Source: Pseudobdellovibrionaceae bacterium
GTDB taxonomy: Bacteria > Bdellovibrionota > Bdellovibrionia > Bdellovibrionales > Bdellovibrionaceae
Assembly (NCBI GenBank): GCA_014376325.1
Contig: JACMRP010000344.1
Span: 1 to 5,171, forward strand
Direction: 5' to 3'
DNA: 5,171 bases
Both the position numbers and the translations under genes were made by a program. Of the stretch, positions 1 through 5,171 are shown piece by piece. Numbering within the stretch: the first letter of the stretch is position 1; the number at the start of each line of letters is the position of its first letter. A model generated the notes under the pieces. The model did no database searches. It was given only the letters and a program-made list of their open reading frames with translations, and had not been told where the DNA came from.

Positions 1-1
1 G

Positions 2-1195
2 GGACAAATGCTTCAAGGAGAACTCGAAGCCGCAAATGAAAATGAAGCGCGCGTTCGCCTTCGTGCACAGCAGCTAATGCCCGTTAAACTTGCCGTATCG
101 GGCCGTACCGGTGGACCCAAGGTTGCGGCTAAAGGACGCGGATTTTTTTCGCCGAAAGTAAATTCAAAAGATCTGCAAATTTTTACTCGACAGTTTGCAA
201 CGCTGATTAGTGCCGGTATCCCGGTCGTCGATTCATTAAAAATCTTGAGCGAAGGGCTTCGTCCAGGAGTTTTGCGGGAAGCCGCTACCAAAGTAAAAAC
301 GTCTATCGAAAACGGAAAGCGTCTTGCCGACGCGATGGCCGGAACCCAGGGCGTATTCGATCGACTTTACGTTAATATGATCCAGGCCGGCGAAGAGGCC
401 GGTATCTTGGATACTATCTTGGGACGCCTCGCGATTTACATGGAGAAATCTGAAAAAATAAAAGGGCAAGTCAAAGGCGCGATGGTTTACCCAGGTGTGA
501 TTCTGATCGTCGCCTTTGTTGTCATCGCCGGTATTTTAGTTTTCATTATTCCAAAATTTAATGAGTTCTACGCTTCTGCGGGAAAGGCACCACCGGCGCT
601 GACCCAATTCGTGGTAAGCCTGAGCGATCTTTTAATTCACAGATGGTATGTATTTATCGGGGCGGCGATCGCGACGCCAATTTTGGTGACTCAGTATCTA
701 GAAACTCCTGATGGCAGAGCCAACTTCGACGCATTTATTTTGAAAGTACCGGTCGTGGGCGAACTAGCCCTAAAAGCGGCGGTGGCTCGTCTAAGCCGAA
801 CTTTGTCGACATTGCTTTCATCCGGAGTCGGACTTATCGAAGCGATCGAAATTGCCGCACGAACTGCGGGTAACGGCTCGATCGAAAAGATTTTAATCCG
901 AAGCAAAGAATCCGTGACTCAGGGACGTAGTTTCTCTGCACCCCTCGGTAAAGAAAAACTGATTCCCGATATGGTTGTGCAAATGATTTCCATCGGCGAA
1001 CAATCGGGAACGATGGATATCATGCTCGGTAAGATCGCGGACTTCTACGAAGACGAAGTGGAAACGGCCGTGAAAGCGATGACTTCACTTATCGAGCCAC
1101 TAATGATGGTTTTTCTAGGTGGCATTATCGCCGTACTCGTTATTGCGATGTACTTACCGATCTTCAACATGGGCGACGTGATCGGTGGAGGATAG
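2..1195 (+). CDS. pilC: Type IV pilus inner-membrane platform protein PilC (5' end outside window)
   Basis: PilC is the inner-membrane platform of the type IV pilus. In known systems it works with the PilB/PilT ATPases to add or remove pilin subunits. The frame is open to the left edge, and the residues before the first ATG (position 8) continue the family's N-terminal pattern (GQMLQGELEAANE), so the real start lies upstream and probably some 15-20 residues are missing. Counting from that ATG, two GspF/PilC repeats are visible. The first has FTRQFATLISAGIPVVDSL (59-77) and MIQAGEEAGILD (124-135); the second has LSRTLSTLLSSGVGLIEAI (262-280) and MISIGEQSGTMD (326-337). Hydrophobic helices lie at about 158-183, 213-231 and 360-387, the usual three-helix topology. 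GspF of type II secretion is the main alternative; the following pilS and pilR favour PilC. pilB and pilT are expected just upstream but not seen. Confidence 0.95.
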   Translation, partial: GQMLQGELEAANENEARVRLRAQQLMPVKLAVSGRTGGPKVAAKGRGFFSPKVNSKDLQIFTRQFATLISAGIPVVDSLKILSEGLRPGVLREAATKVKTSIENGKRLADAMAGTQGVFDRLYVNMIQAGEEAGILDTILGRLAIYMEKSEKIKGQVKGAMVYPGVILIVAFVVIAGILVFIIPKFNEFYASAGKAPPALTQFVVSLSDLLIHRWYVFIGAAIATPILVTQYLETPDGRANFDAFILKVPVVGELALKAAVARLSRTLSTLLSSGVGLIEAIEIAARTAGNGSIEKILIRSKESVTQGRSFSAPLGKEKLIPDMVVQMISIGEQSGTMDIMLGKIADFYEDEVETAVKAMTSLIEPLMMVFLGGIIAVLVIAMYLPIFNMGDVIGGG

Positions 1196-2750
1196 ACTGA
1201 CCAATACCAGCCAAAAGATGCTTGTCGCGTTTTCGCGCGTGAGCCTTTATTTGCTGATATTGCTGGTCAGTCAAATCAGTTTCATTTTTCAGAAAAGTTT
1301 TATTAACTGGTCGCTGTTAGCTCCATTTTATTTAGTCATTTGCGTAGCGCTGTCTTTTCACGTTCTGTACGTGCATTTCATGGACTGGTTTTCGGACCAT
1401 AAAAAACTTTTCTTCACGACTTTTATTTTAGATTCGCTGTTGCTGTCATTGTTAATTACTTTCAGCGGCCTGAATCAGTCGCTGTTTTTATTTTTGCATT
1501 TGGTTAATATTTTACTAGCCGGACTAGCGTTTCAATCGCGCGGAGCGGTCACGACCGCACTTTTTAGCAGTATCTTTTTTACGATCGCCAGTCTTTTTGG
1601 TCCAGAACTGAAGGCGATGAATTACGTTTTTCTGTTGGTGCTGAACAACATCGCATTTTTCTCCGTGGCGGGACTGTCGGGTTACCTCAGCGAACAACTG
1701 CAATTTATGGGCGTCGAACTTGCAAAGACCGGACTAACGCTCAAAGAAACTCAAGAGCTAAACAAGGCAATTGTTAGCCACATGCCTTCGGGATTAGTCA
1801 CTTTCAATCAAGAAGGTTACGTCCTTCAGGGGAATCTGTCGGCAGAAAATATTTTTGAAAGCGGCGACTTAAACGGCACAAACATCTACAATTTTTTACC
1901 CGAACTTCGTGGCGTAACGTTTGAAAAAAAAGACGTCGTATGGAAAAAGTCGACCGATTTATCTAAAGTTCTTCAGATCAGTTTAACCTCCGTTTACAGT
2001 CCCGTCGTGCAGGGCGATGTGTACATCGCGCAGATTGAAGATTTGACCCGCGTCCGCAAATTAGAATACTCCCTTCGGCAAAACGAAAAGATGGCGGCGG
2101 TCGGCGGATTAGCTGCCGGAATTGCGCACGAAATTCGCAATCCGCTAGCGAGCATCAGCGGCAGCGTCGAGCTCCTCAGTCAAACGACTGAAAATGATGA
2201 CGATAAAAAGCTCATGCGAATTATCCTCAAAGAAATTTCGCGGTTGAATAACTTGATTACCGAATTTTTGGACTATTCCAGCCCAGAAAAGCCGCCATCA
2301 GACCCGGTCGACTTAGTCAGTCTGGTAAAGGAAGTTGTTGAAGGATTGAAGCTCGACAAAAACCTTCGGCAAGATCTTTCATTGTCCGTGGAGTTGCCCG
2401 AAAAGGCCGTCGTTCTCGGACGCAGGGATAAACTAAAACAGGCACTGCTGAACATCGTCATCAACGCCTACCAAGCAATGAAGGATGTGCCTGCCGGTTC
2501 TTTTCAAGTTCGATTGGTTTACGAAAATTCAATTTGGAAATTAATCATGAAAGATTCCGGCTGCGGAATGAGTGCCGCTACCAGGAGTCGAATGTTTGAA
2601 CCATTTCACACGACAAAAAGCAAAGGCACGGGCCTTGGTCTGGCCGTTACTCACAAGATTTTAGAAGGTCATGGTGCTCAGATCTTCGTCGATAGTGAAC
2701 AAGGTGTTGGCACGACATTCACGCTCCAGTTTCCAGCCGTAAATGCTTAG
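1185..2750 (+). CDS. pilS: PilS-like membrane sensor histidine kinase
   Basis: This is the sensor kinase that phosphorylates PilR to control pilin expression. Numbering from GTG 1185 (521 aa), six hydrophobic segments lie at about 15-35, 44-66, 76-93, 97-115, 121-139 and 146-167, matching the six-helix PilS sensor. A PAS-like region covers about 188-290. The kinase core follows: H-box with phospho-acceptor His315 in AHEIRNPL, N-box with Asn427 in NIVINAYQA, G1 box DSGCG (457-461), F-box FEPF (471-474) and G2 box GTGLGLA (481-487). All catalytic motifs are intact, so it should be active. The GTG start overlaps pilC by 11 bases. A CTG at 1197, placed five bases after a GGAGG, would give 517 aa and is the better-supported start; ATG 1218 is a third option. 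The kinase call is certain. The PilS name rests on the six helices and on lying between pilC and pilR. Confidence 0.93.
   Translation: MEDRLTNTSQKMLVAFSRVSLYLLILLVSQISFIFQKSFINWSLLAPFYLVICVALSFHVLYVHFMDWFSDHKKLFFTTFILDSLLLSLLITFSGLNQSLFLFLHLVNILLAGLAFQSRGAVTTALFSSIFFTIASLFGPELKAMNYVFLLVLNNIAFFSVAGLSGYLSEQLQFMGVELAKTGLTLKETQELNKAIVSHMPSGLVTFNQEGYVLQGNLSAENIFESGDLNGTNIYNFLPELRGVTFEKKDVVWKKSTDLSKVLQISLTSVYSPVVQGDVYIAQIEDLTRVRKLEYSLRQNEKMAAVGGLAAGIAHEIRNPLASISGSVELLSQTTENDDDKKLMRIILKEISRLNNLITEFLDYSSPEKPPSDPVDLVSLVKEVVEGLKLDKNLRQDLSLSVELPEKAVVLGRRDKLKQALLNIVINAYQAMKDVPAGSFQVRLVYENSIWKLIMKDSGCGMSAATRSRMFEPFHTTKSKGTGLGLAVTHKILEGHGAQIFVDSEQGVGTTFTLQFPAVNA
1187..1191 (+). promoter_or_regulatory. Ribosome binding site for pilS, inside the end of pilC
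   Basis: A perfect GGAGG lies in the last codons of pilC, five bases before an in-frame CTG at 1197. The GTG at 1185 overlaps this site and has no purine-rich motif of its own upstream. The first in-frame ATG (1218) is 26 bases away, too far. The site therefore favours CTG 1197 as the real pilS start and suggests translational coupling to pilC. Confidence 0.55.
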
Positions 2751-2751
2751 A

Positions 2752-2779
2752 TTGAATAAAAGATTTTGGATTTTTTAAT
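2752..2779 (+). promoter_or_regulatory. Possible sigma70-type promoter for pilR
   Basis: In the AT-rich gap after pilS, TTGAAT (2752-2757) and TTTAAT (2774-2779) are separated by 16 bases and resemble -35 and -10 boxes (4 of 6 and 5 of 6 matches to the E. coli consensus). Chance matches are common in AT-rich DNA, so this is weak. If real, pilR could be transcribed apart from pilC-pilS. Confidence 0.25.
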
Positions 2780-2803
2780 TTTTAGAGTGAGAATAGAGAC
2801 ATT

Positions 2804-2808
2804 AGGAG
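2804..2808 (+). promoter_or_regulatory. Ribosome binding site deciding the pilR start
   Basis: AGGAG lies six bases before ATG 2815. A TTG directly before it (2812) is in frame and would add one residue, but ATG at normal spacing is the better start. The site spans the junction of an imperfect 10-bp tandem repeat (2796-2805 and 2806-2815; the first eight bases, gagacatt, are identical). Confidence 0.75.
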
Positions 2809-2814
2809 ACATTG

Positions 2815-4224
2815 ATGAAAGCCCGTATATTAGTTGTTGATGACGAAGAGTCGATTCGCGAGTTTCTAGAAATCATGCTGAAGAAAGAAGGCTACGAAAT
2901 CACTTTAGCCGAAGACGGTCAAAAGGCGAAGGAGCTTCTTGCCAAGAAATCATTCGACATGATTATCTCGGACTTGCAAATGCCAAACGTCACGGGCATC
3001 GAGCTTTTAAAACACGTGAAGGAAACATCTCCGGACATCGTGTTCATGATGATCACCGCATTCGGGACGACGGAAACCGCCGTCGAAGCGATGAAGATCG
3101 GCGCGTATGACTACATCACGAAGCCGTTTAAAATTGACGAAGTTCGTTTAAACATTCAAAACGCGCTTCGTTCTAAAAATCTGGAAGTCGAGAATAAATC
3201 TCTGAAAAAAGAACTCGTTAAAGAGTACAGCTTTCAGAACATGGTCGGAAATTCTCCGGCAATGCACCAGATTTTTGATTTGATCAAACGCGTGTCCCAA
3301 ACGCCAACGAACGTTTTGATCACCGGTGAATCCGGAACGGGTAAAGAAGTTATCGCAAAAGCTATTCATTACAACGGACCTTTGAAAGATCGTCCTTTCG
3401 TGACCGTGAATTGCGGAGCCATCCCAGAAAACTTGATGGAATCCGAAATGTTTGGTCATAAAAAGGGCTCTTTCACGGGCGCCGTGATGGACAAAGCGGG
3501 TCTATTCGAAGTGGCGGATACCGGATCTTTGTTCCTGGATGAGGTCGGCGAATTACCGCTGACGATTCAGGTAAAGCTCTTGCGCGCGATTCAAGAACGC
3601 ATGATCCGCCGGGTGGGCGCGACCGACGACAACAAAGTCGAAGTCCGCATCATCGCCGCGACCAACCGAAATCTTGAGGACATGGTGGCCAAGGGCACTT
3701 TCCGTCAGGATTTGTACTATCGATTGAACGTCATCGGGATCAGATCACCAGCGTTGCGTGAGCGTCGTGAAGACGTTCCGTTGCTCGCGAATCATTTTTT
3801 GAAAAAGTACAACTTGAAGATGAACAAAACGATCGGCGGAATCTCGACTGAAGCGATGGAGATTTTGAAGAAGTACGACTATCCGGGCAACGTGCGCGAG
3901 CTTGAAAATTTGCTCGAACGTACGGTAGCACTCGAAGGCGGTTCGATGGTTTTGCCAGAAAGCTTACCGCCGATGGTCAACACGGTCAGCGGTCGTAAGA
4001 TGGCTTCTTCGAACGAAATCGAAATCGGCGACGAAGGTGTCGAGCTCGATAAGGTCATGGGGCAGATCGAAAAAGAATTGTTGATCAAAGCAATCCACTC
4101 AGCTGGCGGCGTTAAGAAACGCGCGGCGAAGTTACTGCACATCTCTTTCCGCTCTATGCGCTATCGGATCGAGAAGTACAATCTGGGAATCGTCGGCGAC
4201 GACGAGCTTTCTGACGAAGACTAG
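2815..4224 (+). CDS. pilR: PilR-like sigma54-dependent response regulator
   Basis: This is the partner of PilS; in known systems it activates sigma54-dependent pilA transcription. From ATG 2815 (469 aa) three domains are visible. The receiver (about 1-120) has the acidic pair D9/D10, phospho-acceptor D53, T81 and K103. A charged linker follows at about 121-137. The AAA+ domain (about 142-370) has Walker A GESGTGKE (171-178), the sigma54-contact loop GSFTGA (218-223), Walker B with D242/E243, sensor I region IAATNR (280-285), FRQDLYYRLN (296-305) and GNVRELEN (358-365). A C-terminal Fis-type helix-turn-helix (about 430-456) contains FRSMRYRIEK, closely like the end of Pseudomonas PilR, which also carries GSFTGA in place of GAFTGA. 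The protein ends in an acidic tail. All key residues are present. It lies 64 bp after pilS and is followed by a strong terminator. NtrC or another regulator of this class is the alternative; context and the C-terminal match favour PilR. Confidence 0.94.
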   Translation: MKARILVVDDEESIREFLEIMLKKEGYEITLAEDGQKAKELLAKKSFDMIISDLQMPNVTGIELLKHVKETSPDIVFMMITAFGTTETAVEAMKIGAYDYITKPFKIDEVRLNIQNALRSKNLEVENKSLKKELVKEYSFQNMVGNSPAMHQIFDLIKRVSQTPTNVLITGESGTGKEVIAKAIHYNGPLKDRPFVTVNCGAIPENLMESEMFGHKKGSFTGAVMDKAGLFEVADTGSLFLDEVGELPLTIQVKLLRAIQERMIRRVGATDDNKVEVRIIAATNRNLEDMVAKGTFRQDLYYRLNVIGIRSPALRERREDVPLLANHFLKKYNLKMNKTIGGISTEAMEILKKYDYPGNVRELENLLERTVALEGGSMVLPESLPPMVNTVSGRKMASSNEIEIGDEGVELDKVMGQIEKELLIKAIHSAGGVKKRAAKLLHISFRSMRYRIEKYNLGIVGDDELSDED

Positions 4225-4246
4225 GTTTAATCACTGGCAAATTAGT

Positions 4247-4276
4247 AAAAAGCGCGGGAACCCCGCGCTTTTTTTT
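4247..4276 (+). terminator. Strong intrinsic terminator after pilR
   Basis: The stem gcgcggg/cccgcgc (4252-4258 and 4262-4268) has a three-base loop (aac), is flanked by five A residues on the left, and is followed by eight T residues (4269-4276). It starts 22 bases after the pilR stop and ends the pil transcript. Because of the A-run it could also stop leftward transcription. Confidence 0.9.
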
Positions 4277-4620
4277 GCGAAAATACGAAAAGGTACCGGG
4301 TCGCTTTTGCGAATCCGTTGTCCTTCGGTGGCTCCCGCATTTCTTCCTGCATCCTGCAGTCCCGAACCCCGCCAATTTCCGCCATCCCGGTAGAAATTCC
4401 ATGAGTTCTGCGGTTATTTCGTTTTTCTCTTATAAGATCAGTTTGAAACTTATCCTCGATTCTCACGACAGCTTGCTTTCCGGAGGATGCTTGCGAACCC
4501 ATGAACTCTTAAAATTCATGAATCTCTGAATCTAAGAACTAGATAAAGCCGAAATGATGCTTCCACCGCACGAGTGATCTGTGATTTCAAAAACTGCTTA
4601 GAGCTGAAATAGATTGCCCA
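4277..4620. other. Gene-poor stretch between pilR and the HNH remnant
   Basis: No gene or RNA could be recognised here on either strand. Open frames exist (for example plus strand 4275-4529 and minus strand 4242-4502), but their proteins resemble nothing I know and have no convincing start signals. Small structures seen are a 9-bp direct repeat ttttgcgaa (4273-4281 and 4305-4313), a tandem tcctgca pair (4345-4358), and an inverted repeat catgaa/ttcatg (4500-4505 and 4515-4520) with a nine-base loop. None has an obvious role. The right part may be eroded upstream sequence of the HNH gene: the frame of that gene stays open back to 4585, where a TGA (4582-4584) closes it. Confidence 0.5.
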
Positions 4621-4926
4621 ATGGCTTTAACTTGTGAATCCGCGACGCAGGATTTAAGCTTAGAGCAGTTTCCGCCGCAGTCGAAATCAAGACGCAAATA
4701 TCTAAGCATTCACATCAAACGCAGATTATTAAATCGAGCGCAGAACCAATGCGAGCACGTAGACCTAAAACATCACCGTCGCTGCGCTTCCACGTTTCAA
4801 CTTCAAACCGATCACGTGATCCCATTAGCATTGGGCGGAACGAACGAGGAGTCGAACTAGCGACTCCTCTGCGGAATTCATAATAGAAACGAAGCGAGGC
4901 AAATGGGTCTGGCCAAATTTCAGTAA
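4621..4926 (+). pseudogene. HNH endonuclease C-terminal remnant with an internal amber stop
   Basis: Intact HNH proteins of this type have a long N-terminal region and a metal-dependent nuclease domain at the C-terminus. Only the end is present here. Counting from ATG 4621, residues 24-79 show the family pattern: a basic stretch (SRRKYLSIHIKRRLLNRA), NQCEHV (Cys44), RRC (Cys55), LQTDHVIPLALGG with His65 as the first H, then NEESN. TAG at 4858-4860 stops the protein at 79 aa. Reading on in the same frame gives RLLCGIHNRNEARQMGLAKF and then TAA (4924-4926), which supplies the missing Cys and final His of the domain. The canonical residue at the stop is Leu, so TTG to TAG is a likely single change. 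The N-terminal part is missing and ATG 4621 has no ribosome binding site, which both point to a decaying gene. A 79-aa product would lack the last metal or catalytic residues and is probably inactive. Confidence 0.82.
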
Positions 4927-4945
4927 GCTCCGAGCCCAAACCAAT

Positions 4946-4967
4946 CGCCTCGACAGAAGGCGTTTTT
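4946..4967 (+). terminator. Weak intrinsic terminator after the HNH remnant
   Basis: The stem cgcct/aggcg (4946-4950 and 4958-4962) has a seven-base loop and is followed by TTTTT (4963-4967). Its polarity fits rightward transcription and it lies 19 bases after the original HNH stop, so it is probably that gene's own terminator. The stem is only five pairs. It has no T-run on the minus strand, so it would not serve the convergent gene well. Confidence 0.5.
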
Positions 4968-4990
4968 AAATATGACAGCTGAGCCTAAAT

Positions 4991-5171
4991 CTAATCTTGC
5001 GAAGCGACTGTTTTAGCGGGATTCGTAAAGCGGTAAGTGTACTCAACGTGCGACATCTTCTGATCGGTCACGATGTCATCAAATCGCCACTCGTAAAGTG
5101 CGCCGAGGATGCATTTTTGGATTTCTTTATTTTCCACATCCGTCGATTTTACGCGGGCGCTGGCCACTTTA
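4991..5171 (-). CDS. C-terminal end of an AgmX/PglI-type (TonB-like) domain protein, partial
   Basis: The frame is open from the right edge to a TAG at 4991-4993 and encodes the last 59 residues. The pattern is that of the AgmX/PglI C-terminal domain, which resembles the TonB C-terminus: a strand (VASARVKSTDV), a helix with conserved Cys and a W-x-F ending (NKEIQKCILGALYEWRF), then a final strand (VEYTYRFTNP). In Myxococcus AgmX is linked to gliding motility; related proteins are often envelope-anchored with a long N-terminal part. The rest of the gene, including any membrane anchor, lies beyond the window, so its full function cannot be stated. It converges on the HNH remnant and no clear terminator for it is visible. 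A TonB-family protein is the main alternative. Confidence 0.7.
   Translation of the reverse strand, partial: KVASARVKSTDVENKEIQKCILGALYEWRFDDIVTDQKMSHVEYTYRFTNPAKTVASQD

Noticed and set aside
3466..3483. GSFTGA instead of GAFTGA in PilR as a possible loss of sigma54 contact
   Set aside because: As I recall it, Pseudomonas PilR also has GSFTGA, and the essential Phe-Thr-Gly residues are kept, so this is normal for the family.
13..4142. Several minus-strand open frames of 60-100 codons opposite pilC, pilS and pilR
   Set aside because: They are shadows of strongly supported genes on the plus strand and show no family motifs.
4277..4440. Possible tRNA or small RNA gene in the GC-rich part of the gap
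   Set aside because: Short fragments such as gcgaatccg and gaaccccgcc recall tRNA arms, but no cloverleaf with matching acceptor, anticodon and T arms could be built on either strand.
4500..4520. Inverted repeat catgaa/ttcatg as an operator or terminator
   Set aside because: The arms are only six bases with a nine-base loop, there is no T-run, and no start of an intact gene lies nearby.
4242..4529. Open frames on both strands after the pilR terminator
   Set aside because: Both frames run through or abut the terminator, have no ribosome binding site, and give proteins of odd composition without any recognisable motif.
4277..4990. CRISPR array, insertion sequence ends or attachment site around the HNH remnant
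   Set aside because: No regularly spaced repeats, transposase sequence, paired terminal inverted repeats or tRNA-derived direct repeats were seen.

Overview
The window looks like chromosomal DNA from a predatory delta-type bacterium, most likely Bdellovibrionota (Bdellovibrio or a relative). This is inference. It rests on the pilC-pilS-pilR gene order, an HNH nuclease of a type I associate with Bdellovibrio genomes, an AgmX/PglI-type C-terminal domain, and moderate GC content. No sequence search could be run.

Layout. Positions 2-1195 hold pilC, the inner-membrane platform protein of the type IV pilus, whose first residues lie off the left edge. pilS follows at once (1185 or 1197 to 2750); it encodes a six-helix membrane sensor histidine kinase with a PAS region. 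A 64-bp AT-rich gap with a possible promoter and a clear ribosome binding site leads to pilR (2815-4224), a sigma54-dependent response regulator with receiver, AAA+ and Fis-type DNA-binding domains. A strong intrinsic terminator (4247-4276) closes the block. All three genes run rightwards and make biological sense together: PilC helps assemble the pilus, and PilS-PilR form the two-component pair that classically controls pilin (pilA) transcription. pilA is not found downstream within this window.

The right part (4277-5171) differs. About 300 bp carry no recognisable gene. Next comes the C-terminal end of an HNH endonuclease (about 4621-4926), broken by an amber codon at 4858-4860 in the middle of the HNH motif; the reading frame continues with recognisable HNH sequence after the stop. 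A small hairpin with a T-run follows. On the minus strand, entering from the right edge, are the last 59 residues of a protein ending in an AgmX/PglI (TonB-like) C-terminal domain, so transcription converges around 4927-4990.

I see no undescribed system here. The best points for a second look are the nonsense-broken HNH gene, the probable CTG start of pilS, and the absence of pilA next to pilSR.
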